From Pelomonas sp. V22 (lineage in GTDB: Bacteria; Pseudomonadota; Gammaproteobacteria; Burkholderiales; Burkholderiaceae_C): 64,000 bases of DNA. This document shows, one piece after another, positions 52,252 through 61,091 of this stretch. The translations under genes and the position numbers were made by a program. Location of the stretch: positions 1,798,001-1,862,000 of the forward strand of contig NZ_JAGIXS010000001.1 of NCBI RefSeq assembly GCF_030014915.1, written 5' to 3'. Numbering within the stretch: position 1 is the first letter of the stretch; each line of letters begins with the position of its first letter. Below the pieces are notes generated by a model that saw only the letters and a list, made by a program, of their open reading frames with translations, ran no database searches and was not told the origin of the DNA.

Positions 52252-52629
52252 TCAGCCTTCGGCCTTGAAGCCGAAGGCCCGCTCGTGCACGTAGACCAGC
52301 TTGCAATCCTCCAGGTAACGCGCATCGTGGATGCGGCCGGCCGCCACATAGCCGGCCTCGCCGGCCTGCAGCTCCAGCGGCTCGCCATCGGGCGCGAGCT
52401 GGCCCGCCGCGTCGTGCTTGAAGAACTGCACGCGCATGCGGCCCTCCACCACCACGGTCATGTCGTTGCCGGGGTGGCTGTGCGGCGGCTCGCTGCTGCC
52501 GGCTTTCCAGCGCTCCAGCATGACCTCCACACCCTCCGGGTTGGCGGGCACGCTGGTGCGCACGGTGAAGCCCGGCGGCGTGCCGGGCGCGATCACGTGG
52601 TGATCCCAGATCGAGCTGTTGTGCGGCAT
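52252..52629 (-). CDS. cupin domain protein
   Basis: A 125-residue single-domain cupin. Metal-binding residues are in PPHSHPGNDMTVVVEG (two His and a later acidic residue) and GRIHDARYLEDCKLVYVHE. The N-terminal part (HVIAPGTPPGFTVRTSVP) leads into the barrel. It lies 11 bases after the TonB-dependent receptor stop on the same strand, so the two are likely co-transcribed. A sugar-binding or isomerase role is possible from context but not shown. Confidence 0.85.
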   Translation of the reverse strand: MPHNSSIWDHHVIAPGTPPGFTVRTSVPANPEGVEVMLERWKAGSSEPPHSHPGNDMTVVVEGRMRVQFFKHDAAGQLAPDGEPLELQAGEAGYVAAGRIHDARYLEDCKLVYVHERAFGFKAEG

Positions 52630-52640
52630 CGTCTGTCTCC

Positions 52641-55292
52641 TTAGAAGCTGTAGGTGGCCGAGACCTGGGCATTGCGCCCCAGGATGGGCCGGGCGTAGTA
52701 GTAGTCGCTGCCGGCAGGCGCCTGCACGAAGCCCGAGCGCGGATTGCCCTCGGTCAGGCCAATCGTGTTGGTCAGGTTGCGCACGGCGGCATTGATCGTG
52801 ATCTGCGGCGTGAGCTCGTAGCGCAGGCTCAGGTTGAGGGTCTTGTAGGCCGGCAGCTTCACCGAGTTGGACACATCGGCATAGCGCATGCCGATGTAGT
52901 GCCAGGCCAGGCTGAGCTCGGCCTTGTTGTCATCGAAGAAGACGCTGGGCGCGATGGTGTAGTTCACATTGGGCGTGCGCTCCGGCCGGTTGCCCGACCA
53001 GCCGGTGGCCTCCTTCATCAGTGCCTCCAGGTCGGTGCCCGAGCCGCGCAGCACCCGCAGGTTGTTGACGCTGAAGCGCGAGCGCTGCACCACGCCCGTG
53101 GTGTTGAGCTCGAACCACTTCAGCGGCCGCCAGCTCAGCTCGAACTCCAGGCCCTTGGCATTCACGCCCTGCAGCATCTCGATCTGGGCGTTGTCGACCT
53201 CGGCGCCATTGGGGTCGCCCTTGAAGTCGGCCTTGTACAGGGTCAGCGTGCCCGAGTAGCCCTTGCCCTGCATGCGCAGGCCCAGTTCGGCGAACTGGAT
53301 CTTGGTCACCGGCAGGTCGCCGGTGGTCTGGTAGCTCTTGGCATAGCGGCCATAGACGGCGATGTGCTTGTTCACCAAGTAGTTGCCGCCAATCGTCCAG
53401 GACGGTTCGGTCCAGTGGTTGCGCACCATCTCGTACTGCCCGTTGGTCGGGTAGGCCCAGTAGTTGTTGGCGATGATGTTGTCCACGTCGCAGGCGGCGT
53501 CGCCGAGCTTCGCGCGGTCGCAGCCGGGCTTGAAAGCGCCGGGGATGGGCTCGTACTCGCCGTAGCCGCCGCGCCCTTGCAGGTAACGGTACTGCTCCAC
53601 GCGCAGGCCGCCGTCTATGCGCAGCACCTCGCTCAGCTTGTACTCGTCGTTCAGGTAGACCGAGGTCGAGCGGTTGTGGCTGCGGTCATTGCCGTCGCCC
53701 CAGGTCGAGTGCTCACGCACGCCGTTCTCGGTGTAGCTGCCCACCACCTTGCCGGCCGGGTCCAGCGCCACCAGGTCCACGCGTCGCGCATGGTTGCGCA
53801 CATCGGTCACAAAGCGAGCCGACACCGGGCTGCCGCCCTCGCCCAGCGAGTTGAACGTCAGCAGGCCCAGGCCCAGGTTGTTGCGCTCGGTGTTCCAGGT
53901 CAGGCGCATGTCGTTGACGAGCTCGCGGTTGACCTGCTTGTCGGCCTGCAGCACGTTGTCGGACAGCAGGCCATTGCCGTTCAGTGCATTGAGCTGGGCC
54001 GGTGTCGAGAGGATCTCGCCGGTCGAGACGATGCGGATCGCCGGTTTGCAGGCGCCGCCGCAGGCCGGGCCGAAGCGGTCCAGCATCTCCTGGATGTAGC
54101 CGAACTTGGCCGGGTCCAGCCGGTCCACGGCCGGGCGCAGGCTGTTGTTGCTGGACGAGAAGACCACGCTGGCCGTCACATCCGAATCGGTATAGCGCCC
54201 CTTGGACGAGAACTTCCATTCCGGCGACAGCGCCTTCTCGTAGCTGTAGCCGAGGGCGAAGGCCTTGTGGTCATAGCCATCGCGCGAGTCCACGGTCTGC
54301 ATGTAGCTGCCGGGCACCAGCGAGGTCCGCACCGTCTGGATGCCGGAGTCCAGGCCGATCATGGTGCCGTAGTTCGCGTCCATGCCCGGCAGGCTGCGCG
54401 GCTTGTCCTTGCCGATCACCGGGATGGGCAGATAGAACATCGTGTGGTCGTGCATGCCCTTGAGGTTGATGCTCCACTCGCCACCATCGATCTTTCGGCC
54501 GATGTGGGCGCGCACCGTGCCCCCCTTGTTGCCGGTGAACTCGGGGTAGCGCACACCGTCGTCCACGCGGTAGTAGCCCGACATGCCGGCGAACCAGCCG
54601 TCGCCGAGGCCGCCGGCGTAGCGCAGGTCCACGCGGCGCTGGTTGTAGTCGGACGTGGTCAGCCGCACCGCGCCTTCCGGCTGGCCCTGGTTGCGGAAGG
54701 TGAGGAAGTTGATCGTGGCGCCCGCGCCATTGACGGTCAGGATGGCCGAGGTGCCGCCGCGCACCGCCTCCATGCGGTCAATGCCCAGCTCCGACTTGAC
54801 CAGGCCATCGGCCGACCAGCTGGGGTAGTAGAAGATCGGCAGGCCGTCTTCCTGCAGCTGCACCCACCGCTGGTTGCCGCCGGACATGCCGCGCACCGAG
54901 TAGTTGTTGGACATCTCGCCGGCCGAGGCCTCGATGTACATGCCGGGCACCAGCTCCATGGCCTCGGCGGCCGAGTACGGCGCCTTGCGATCGAGCGCCT
55001 CGCGGTCGGCCACGGTGACGGCCACCGAGGACTCGCGCACCGTGCGAAGGCCGGTGCTGCCGGTCACCACCACGCGGTCCAACTGCTTGCCGGTCTCCTC
55101 CTTGGTGTCCTTCTTCTCGTCCTTCCTTTCGGCTGTCTTGTCGGCTGCCTTCGCGTCGGCGGTGCCGCTGGTCTGTGCCATTGCCGCGCTCAGGCCAAAG
55201 GGCAACAGGGCCGCCGCCAGGCAGGTGGCGCGCAGACTGAAACGATTCAATTTCCGGCCGCGCTGCGGCAGCTCTGCAGTCATCTTCTTCAT
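52641..55292 (-). CDS. TonB-dependent outer membrane receptor, probably for oligosaccharides
   Basis: An 883-residue outer-membrane transporter. ATG 55292 follows GGAGACAAGAGC. The signal peptide runs to AMAQ (about residue 40), then a Lys/Glu/Asp-rich linker, a TonB-box-like RVVVTG, and the plug domain (SAAEAMELVPGMYIEAS; NNYSVRGMSGGNQRW). The 22-strand barrel ends in the assembly signature NAQVSATYSF with terminal Phe. No siderophore genes are near; instead it adjoins glucosidase, ABC sugar importer and glucokinase genes, so carbohydrate uptake is inferred. Confidence 0.93.
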   Translation of the reverse strand: MKKMTAELPQRGRKLNRFSLRATCLAAALLPFGLSAAMAQTSGTADAKAADKTAERKDEKKDTKEETGKQLDRVVVTGSTGLRTVRESSVAVTVADREALDRKAPYSAAEAMELVPGMYIEASAGEMSNNYSVRGMSGGNQRWVQLQEDGLPIFYYPSWSADGLVKSELGIDRMEAVRGGTSAILTVNGAGATINFLTFRNQGQPEGAVRLTTSDYNQRRVDLRYAGGLGDGWFAGMSGYYRVDDGVRYPEFTGNKGGTVRAHIGRKIDGGEWSINLKGMHDHTMFYLPIPVIGKDKPRSLPGMDANYGTMIGLDSGIQTVRTSLVPGSYMQTVDSRDGYDHKAFALGYSYEKALSPEWKFSSKGRYTDSDVTASVVFSSSNNSLRPAVDRLDPAKFGYIQEMLDRFGPACGGACKPAIRIVSTGEILSTPAQLNALNGNGLLSDNVLQADKQVNRELVNDMRLTWNTERNNLGLGLLTFNSLGEGGSPVSARFVTDVRNHARRVDLVALDPAGKVVGSYTENGVREHSTWGDGNDRSHNRSTSVYLNDEYKLSEVLRIDGGLRVEQYRYLQGRGGYGEYEPIPGAFKPGCDRAKLGDAACDVDNIIANNYWAYPTNGQYEMVRNHWTEPSWTIGGNYLVNKHIAVYGRYAKSYQTTGDLPVTKIQFAELGLRMQGKGYSGTLTLYKADFKGDPNGAEVDNAQIEMLQGVNAKGLEFELSWRPLKWFELNTTGVVQRSRFSVNNLRVLRGSGTDLEALMKEATGWSGNRPERTPNVNYTIAPSVFFDDNKAELSLAWHYIGMRYADVSNSVKLPAYKTLNLSLRYELTPQITINAAVRNLTNTIGLTEGNPRSGFVQAPAGSDYYYARPILGRNAQVSATYSF

Positions 55293-55437
55293 GCTCTTGT
55301 CTCCGTGGTTGTAGGGAAGGCAAACGCGGGCAAAGCGAAGCCCCTGCAGGACCGCCAGGCGGCCTCGCATGCATGCTTCGGTTGGGGACGGTCACGCCCA
55401 GCCCGGGGCGCGCCGTTTTCTGGTTAGGCGGGCGGCT

Positions 55438-56424
55438 TCATAGCGCGCGGCTCGCTCCGAGCAGGGCTGGCGGTTCCCGGCTCGCAATCACATGGGACGG
55501 CACCTCGCGCATATAGCCGGCCAGGCGCCCCTTGGCCTCGAAGCGCGGGCGGAAGTCCGAGCGCATGAAGCGTTCGCGCCCGAGGCGCGGCACGATGCCA
55601 CCGCCGATGTAGACACCGCCGCGCGCGCCCAGCGAGAGCACCAGATCGCCCGCCACATCGCCGAGGAAGGCGCAGAACAGCGCCAGCACCTCGGCCGCCG
55701 CCGGCTCGCCGGCCAGCGCCTGCTGCAGCAGCTCGGCGGGAACGGGCTCACGGTCCAGCGCCTGGCCGTCGACCTCGGCCAGGGCCATGCGCAGATGGGC
55801 AAGACCTGGCCCCGACAGCACGCGCTCGGCCGAGACCCGCCCGAAGCGCTGGCGCAGCTTCGAGAGCAAGGCCTCCTCGCGCTCGTTCTGCGGCGCCAGG
55901 CCCACATGGCCGCCCTCGGTCTGCAGGGCGATCCATTGCCTGTCGCCTTGAGGCACCAGGCCCGAGACACCCAGCCCGGTGCCCGGCCCTATCACCGCCA
56001 GCGGCCCGGTTGCGCCGGTGCTGGGCCCGCCCACATGCCAGAAGTCGGGCTCGGGCAGGGCCGGTATCGCCAGCGCCAGGGCGGTGAAGTCATTCAGCAC
56101 CACCAGGCGCTGCAGCTCCAGTTGCCGATGCAGGGCCTGGGCCGAGAAGGCCCAGTCGCGGTTGGTCAGGCGGATCTGGTCGTCCAGCACGGCCGTGGCC
56201 ACGCCCAGTGCCGCCTGCGTGGGGCGGGCCGCACCGGCCGCATCCAGGTTCTGCAGGTAGCGCTGCAGGCAGTCGCCCAGGTCGCGGTGGGCATCGCAGG
56301 CCAGGGTCTGCACATGCTCGATGGCAGCGCCATCGCCGCCCTGCCAGCCCAGGCGCACATTGGTGCCGCCCACGTCGGCCAGCAGGCGGGGGCCGCCGCC
56401 CTTGCGGGGTCCGATCTCGATCAT
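55438..56424 (-). CDS. glk: glucokinase
   Basis: A 328-residue Glk-type hexokinase that phosphorylates glucose with ATP. ATG 56424 is preceded by GAGGAGGAG. Nucleotide-binding LLADVGGTNVRLGWQ is at the N-terminus. VVLNDFTALALAIPAL, GPGTGLGVSGLVP and TEGGHVGLAPQNEREEALL are family hallmarks, and GVYIGGGIVPRLG near the C-terminus completes the ATPase core. Its start overlaps the LacI gene stop by four bases. It is the last gene of the sugar operon and supplies glucose-6-phosphate from glucose released inside the cell. Confidence 0.95.
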   Translation of the reverse strand: MIEIGPRKGGGPRLLADVGGTNVRLGWQGGDGAAIEHVQTLACDAHRDLGDCLQRYLQNLDAAGAARPTQAALGVATAVLDDQIRLTNRDWAFSAQALHRQLELQRLVVLNDFTALALAIPALPEPDFWHVGGPSTGATGPLAVIGPGTGLGVSGLVPQGDRQWIALQTEGGHVGLAPQNEREEALLSKLRQRFGRVSAERVLSGPGLAHLRMALAEVDGQALDREPVPAELLQQALAGEPAAAEVLALFCAFLGDVAGDLVLSLGARGGVYIGGGIVPRLGRERFMRSDFRPRFEAKGRLAGYMREVPSHVIASREPPALLGASRAL

Positions 56425-57491
56425 CTTGAATCTCCTCCTCGTTCTTGTGATGCAGGGCCGCTGCAATGGTCCGGCTGGCGCTCGATCAGCGCGGCCTGCT
56501 CCAGCACGCAGAGCTGGTCCACCGGCTCGCCTTCCAGGCGGCGCAGCAGCAGCTGGCCGAGCTGCCGGCCGGCGCCGTGCAGCGAGGCGTAGTAGGTGGA
56601 CAGCGGCGGCACGAAATAGGCGCTGACATTGCTGTCGTCGGTGGCCACCACCGTCGCCTCGCGGCCGGCCTGCCAGCCCAGCTCGGCAAAGGCCGAGAGC
56701 GCGCCCAGGGCGCCGTATTCATTCGCGCACACGAAGGCGGTGGGCCGTGGCCGGCGCTGCGCCAGTTCCAGCACCAGGCGGCGGCCATCGGCGGCCGAGA
56801 GGCCCGAGCATTGGGTCAGAGCCGGGTCGTGGGCGATGCCGGCCTCGCGCAGCGCACGGCGGTGGCCGGCGTCGCGGTGCTGGCTGTACATCAGCTCGGC
56901 CGGCGGATTCAGCATGGCGATGTGCCTGTGGCCACGCTCGATCAGGCGGCGCGTGGCCTGGTAGGCCATGTCCTCGTGGTCGGTGTCGTACCAGGGGTGA
57001 GGCGTGGCCAGCGCGCTGCGGCCATAGCTGACGAAGGGAAAGTCCTGCTCCAGCAGGTAGCGGATGCGCTCGTCCTGCGGCCGGGTCTGGGTCAGCACCA
57101 GGCCGTCGACGCGGCGCGTCTCGACCAGCTTGCGCAGGCCGGCCACCGGGTCTTCATCGGGCAGCTCGGGCTGCACCACGAGGCTGTAGAAGGTGCCGGC
57201 CAGCGAGGCATGCAGGCCCGAGACCAGGGCCATGAAGCCGCTGTCGGTGAAGTCCTGCTCGCTGTCTTCCACCGGCAGCACGATGGACAGCGTGTAGGTC
57301 TTGCCAGTGCGCAGCTTCACGCCGGCCAGGTTGGGCGTGTAGCCCAGCTCGCGCGCGGCGGCCTTGACCAGCTCGCGCGTCTCAAGCTTCACCTCGGGCC
57401 CGTCCTGCAGCGCCCGCGAGACCGTGCCCAGCGAGAGTCCGGTGTGGCGCACCAGGGTCTTGAGGGTGACTTTGGTGGGGACTTCGCTCAT
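56421..57491 (-). CDS. LacI family transcription regulator
   Basis: A 356-residue repressor. The helix-turn-helix VTLKTLVRHTGLSLGTVSRA with the hinge helix (ELGYTPNLAGVKLRTGKTYT) is at residues 5-65, followed by a periplasmic-binding-protein fold (SIVLPVEDSEQDFTDSGFMA; FVSYGRSALATPHPWYDTDH). It lies inside the sugar operon between the cytoplasmic glycosidase and glucokinase, overlapping both by one and four bases, so it most likely controls the operon in response to an imported sugar. Confidence 0.94.
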   Translation of the reverse strand: MSEVPTKVTLKTLVRHTGLSLGTVSRALQDGPEVKLETRELVKAAARELGYTPNLAGVKLRTGKTYTLSIVLPVEDSEQDFTDSGFMALVSGLHASLAGTFYSLVVQPELPDEDPVAGLRKLVETRRVDGLVLTQTRPQDERIRYLLEQDFPFVSYGRSALATPHPWYDTDHEDMAYQATRRLIERGHRHIAMLNPPAELMYSQHRDAGHRRALREAGIAHDPALTQCSGLSAADGRRLVLELAQRRPRPTAFVCANEYGALGALSAFAELGWQAGREATVVATDDSNVSAYFVPPLSTYYASLHGAGRQLGQLLLRRLEGEPVDQLCVLEQAALIERQPDHCSGPASQERGGDSR

Positions 57492-59203
57492 CAGCTTGCT
57501 TCCTTCTTGGCGTGCAGGCGGTGGCCCAGCAACAGGGCCACGCTGGAGGTCCAGGTGAACGCCGGGTCGCGCAGCGGCGCGCCTGTCTGGGCCTCGTGGT
57601 TTTCAGAGAGCCCCGAAGCCGCGCACATCGCGGTGTAGCGCCGCGCCAGTTCGTCGGCGAGGTCGGGGCGGCCGCAGCGGTCCAGGGCGTCGACGAAGAG
57701 CAGGCTTGTCGGCGCCCAGATCGGGCCGCGCCAGTAGCCATCGGCACGGTAGTGCGGGCTGCGCTGCGATTCGGTGGCGAGGCCATGCGGGCTCAGGAAG
57801 CGGCCGGGCTCGAACAGCTCGGCCAGCAGCCGCTCGCGCACCTCGGCCGGCAGGCGCTGGCCCAGCAGCAGCGGCATGAAGGCAATCAGGCTGTCGCCAT
57901 CCGCGTCCACCGCCTGGCCATCGCTCAGGCGTGCCACGAAGCGTTCGCCGGTCCAGAGTTGCGCCATCAGCCGCTCGAACAAGGCGTCGGCCTCGCCGCG
58001 CCATTCGCGGGCCTGCGCCGGGCGGTCCAGCAGCTCGGCCAGGGCCGCCAGCTCTTCCAGCTGCAAGACCAGGAAGCTAGCGAGATCGGGGCTTTGCAGC
58101 GGAGTGCCTTGCAGGAAGACGGTGGCGTTGTCCCAGCCGGCGTCGTTGCCATGGTCGTAGGCCGGCAGGCCGCCCTCGGGGGCCGTGGCCAGCCAGCTGC
58201 GCGCCTGCGCGGCCAGCCAGTCGTGCATCTGCGCACAGCGCGCAGCCGACCAGGGTGCCAGGCGGCGCAGTTGTGCGACGGTCCAGCCATGCACCGGCGG
58301 CTTGGTGAAGCGCCAATAGGCCTGCAGGTCGTTGGCAAAGTCCGGCAGGCGGCCGCTCGCATGCTGCAGCTCGAACAGCACGGCCAGCTGCTGCCAGGCG
58401 CGCTCGGGTTGGCCGGCGCCCAGGGCCAAGGCATTGAAGCAATGGTCCCAGCTCCAGATGTTGGTCATCCAGTTCTTGGACATGTACATGGCCGGGTGGT
58501 GCAAGCGCCCTTCCGCCGGCACCAGGCAGGACCAGGTGATGTAGGCCGCCAGGCGGCGCAGCGGGGCCAGGTCTTGCGCCACCGGCAGGGTGCAGGCCAA
58601 CCAGGCCTGAAAGTCGGCATCAACCTCCGTGCGTGCGGCGGCAAAGCTGGCCACGTCGAGCCGTGCCGGCATCGCGCGGTAGAGGTGCACGGAAGCTGCC
58701 AAGGCGCCGGCGTCATCGGGCAACAGCGCGAGCGCAATGTGCTCGGCGCGCTGGCCCTGCCAGGGCGCGTCCAGGGCGAGGCGCCCTTCGGCGAGGGCCA
58801 CGCGGGCCGACAGGTCCTGGCTGGCGCAGCTCACATGCACGGCCCGCTCGGAGAGCCGCTGGGCATAGTCGTAGCGCTTGCTTTGCAACGTCAGCTGCAG
58901 GCCGAGGCCGCGAGCTTGAATGGCCAGGGTGTCGGCATCGGCCCAGGCCAGCTGCAGCTCGCCCTCGGCGGCGCGGAAGCTCAGCACATCGGGCTGCAGA
59001 TGCCATTGCCCTTGCACCGCACGACCCTCGGCATCGAGCGGCTGCAGCTGGAACAGGCGGCCCAAGTCGGTGTGCTCGTCGCCGCCGCGCAGGGAGCGCA
59101 GCCAGAAGGCCTGGTCCTCGGCCAGCCAGGACACGCAGAGCCAGCTCTCGCGCCGCGAGAACGGCACGCGGTGAGGATCGAAAAGCTGCAGCAGCGCGCT
59201 CAT
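57491..59203 (-). CDS. GH63/GH37-like (alpha/alpha)6-barrel glycosidase, cytoplasmic
   Basis: A 570-residue enzyme without a signal peptide. The C-terminal barrel (about 195-560) resembles the MGH1/GH63 and trehalase-like clan: MSKNWMTNIWSWDHCFNALA, HGWTVAQLRRLAPWSAARCA, AYDHGNDAGWDNATVF and YRADGYWRGPIWAPTSLLFV. The WDHCFN and GWDN segments carry likely catalytic acids. It probably hydrolyses an imported alpha-glucoside to glucose. I choose ATG 59203 (MSALLQLFDPHRVPF), which overlaps the permease stop by four bases; the open frame continues much further upstream but over the permease gene. Confidence 0.88.
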   Translation of the reverse strand: MSALLQLFDPHRVPFSRRESWLCVSWLAEDQAFWLRSLRGGDEHTDLGRLFQLQPLDAEGRAVQGQWHLQPDVLSFRAAEGELQLAWADADTLAIQARGLGLQLTLQSKRYDYAQRLSERAVHVSCASQDLSARVALAEGRLALDAPWQGQRAEHIALALLPDDAGALAASVHLYRAMPARLDVASFAAARTEVDADFQAWLACTLPVAQDLAPLRRLAAYITWSCLVPAEGRLHHPAMYMSKNWMTNIWSWDHCFNALALGAGQPERAWQQLAVLFELQHASGRLPDFANDLQAYWRFTKPPVHGWTVAQLRRLAPWSAARCAQMHDWLAAQARSWLATAPEGGLPAYDHGNDAGWDNATVFLQGTPLQSPDLASFLVLQLEELAALAELLDRPAQAREWRGEADALFERLMAQLWTGERFVARLSDGQAVDADGDSLIAFMPLLLGQRLPAEVRERLLAELFEPGRFLSPHGLATESQRSPHYRADGYWRGPIWAPTSLLFVDALDRCGRPDLADELARRYTAMCAASGLSENHEAQTGAPLRDPAFTWTSSVALLLGHRLHAKKEAS

Positions 59204-60042
59204 CCCTTGACGGCGCCGGCACTGGCGCCCTCCATGATGTGGCGCTGGGCCAGGAAGAACAGCAAGAGCGGCGGCAGGCACAGCAGCACGGTCATGGCGG
59301 CGATGGAGCTCAGGTTGTTGGCATGCAGGCCGCGGAACTGGGCCAGGCCCAGCGGCAGCGTGTAGGTGCTCTGGTCGTTCAGGAAGATCAGCGGGCCGAG
59401 GTAGTCGTTCCAGCTGCCGAGGAACTGGAAGGTGCCCACCAGCACCAGGGCCGGCGCCATCAGCGGCAGGTGGATGCGCCAGTAGATCTGCCAGGCATTG
59501 GCGCCGTCCATGCGCGCGGCCTCGTCGAGCTCGCGCGGGATGCTCATGATGAACTGGCGCAGCAGGAAGATGTAGAAGGCCGCGCCGAAGAAGTTGGGCA
59601 CGATCAGCGGCTTCAGGGTGTTGATCCAGCCCAGCCAGTTGAACTGCATGTACAGCGGGATCATGGTCACGTCCCAGGGAATCATCATCGAGCCCAGCAC
59701 CACCATGAAGAGCGCATCGCGGCCCCGGAACTCGAAGCGCGCAAAGCCGTAGGCCACCAGGCTGGACGAGAACAGCTGCCCGACGGTCGAGAGCACGCCC
59801 ACCAGCAGCGAGTTCCACAGGAACTGGCCGAAGGGCTGGGCGGCCCAGGCCTCGGCGAAGTTGTCCCAGCGCGGCAGGGCCGGCCACCACACGGGCGGCC
59901 AGGTGTAGAGCTCGCTGCTCGACTTGAGCGCGCTCACCAGCGTCCAGTACAGCGGCAAGGCAAAGGCCAGGGCCAGGCCCAGCATCAGCGTGTAGTAGGC
60001 CAGGCGGCGGGCATGGCAGGCGGCGTCGAAAGGCTTCTTCAT
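59200..60042 (-). CDS. carbohydrate ABC transporter permease, MalG-type
   Basis: A 280-residue inner-membrane permease with six helices. The EAA loop that contacts the ATPase is ELDEAARMDGANAWQIYWRI. It starts MKKPFDAACHARRLAYYTLM and ends GASAGAVKG. Overlaps both neighbours by four bases. Family CUT1, typical for oligosaccharides and glycosides. Confidence 0.93.
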   Translation of the reverse strand: MKKPFDAACHARRLAYYTLMLGLALAFALPLYWTLVSALKSSSELYTWPPVWWPALPRWDNFAEAWAAQPFGQFLWNSLLVGVLSTVGQLFSSSLVAYGFARFEFRGRDALFMVVLGSMMIPWDVTMIPLYMQFNWLGWINTLKPLIVPNFFGAAFYIFLLRQFIMSIPRELDEAARMDGANAWQIYWRIHLPLMAPALVLVGTFQFLGSWNDYLGPLIFLNDQSTYTLPLGLAQFRGLHANNLSSIAAMTVLLCLPPLLLFFLAQRHIMEGASAGAVKG

Positions 60043-61091
60043 GAGCGGCCTCCATCGCCACGCTTCACCTCGTTCTCGTAGAACACCCACAGGCTGGAGA
60101 AGCGCATCACGCTCATGGACAGCAGCAGGATCAGCAGGAACAAGAGCCAGGACAGGGCCGAGGCATAGCCCATGTCGAAGTACTTGAAGGCCGTGTCGTA
60201 GACATACATGGCCAGCATGTAGGTGGACTTGAGCGGGCCGCCCTCGGTCAGCAGCAGGGCGAGCGTGAGCTGCTGGAAGGCGGCGATCAGCGTGGTGACG
60301 AGGTTGAACAGCAGCACCGGCGAGAGCAGGGGCAAGGTGACGTGCGTGAACTGCTTGAGCCGCGACACACCGGCCAGCGCAGCCGCCTCGTACAGGTCCA
60401 CCGGGATGGCCTTGAGCCCGGCCAGGAAGACGAGCATGGTGCCGCCCAGGCTCCAGAGGCTGGCGATCACCACCGACCACATGGCCCAGCGCGGGCTGCC
60501 CAGCCAGTTCACGGCGTCCAGGCCCACGAGGCCGAGCAGGTAGTTCAGGAGGCCGTACTCTTGGCTGTAGATCCAGCTCCAGATCGTCACCAGGGCCACG
60601 CCCGACAGCATGCTCGGCAGGTAGAACAGCGTACGGAAAAGGCCCTGACCGACGGCCCGGCGGTTCAGCAGCAGCGCCAGGCCAAGCGCGCCGGCCAGGT
60701 GCAACGGCACATAGAGCAGGGCAAAGCGGCCGGTGACGGCGAGCGCATCCCAGAAGTCGTCGTCGCTCGCGAGGATGCGGCGGTAGTTGTCCAGGCCCAC
60801 GAAGCGCTCGCCGCCCATCAGCGGCCAGTCGAAGAAGCTGGTGTAGAGCGAGTACAGCAGCGGGCCCAGCGTGAACGCGAGAAAGCCCAGCACCCAGGGC
60901 GCGACCAGCAGGTAGGGCGTGAGACCGCTGGGCCAGCGCAGCCGGCGGGCCGCACGCCGGGCCGCTCCCAAGGCGGCCCGCTCGGACGGGTGATCGCGGT
61001 TCGACGCCGCGATCACCACCGCCGCCTCGGGGGGCCGTCCGGGTTGCCGCCCGTCCAGGGCCGGCAAGCTGGGCGAGGGGCTCACATTCAT
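60039..61091 (-). CDS. carbohydrate ABC transporter permease, MalF-type
   Basis: A 350-residue permease. The EAA loop is DLYEAAALAGVSRLKQFTHV. About 50 residues of Arg/Ala-rich cytoplasmic N-terminus precede the first helix (TPYLLVAPWVLGFLAFTLGP). This extension is encoded by GC-rich DNA with a perfect inverted repeat (GATCGCGG...CCGCGATC). The start at 61091 is supported by the four-base overlap with the binding-protein gene. Confidence 0.92.
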   Translation of the reverse strand: MNVSPSPSLPALDGRQPGRPPEAAVVIAASNRDHPSERAALGAARRAARRLRWPSGLTPYLLVAPWVLGFLAFTLGPLLYSLYTSFFDWPLMGGERFVGLDNYRRILASDDDFWDALAVTGRFALLYVPLHLAGALGLALLLNRRAVGQGLFRTLFYLPSMLSGVALVTIWSWIYSQEYGLLNYLLGLVGLDAVNWLGSPRWAMWSVVIASLWSLGGTMLVFLAGLKAIPVDLYEAAALAGVSRLKQFTHVTLPLLSPVLLFNLVTTLIAAFQQLTLALLLTEGGPLKSTYMLAMYVYDTAFKYFDMGYASALSWLLFLLILLLSMSVMRFSSLWVFYENEVKRGDGGRS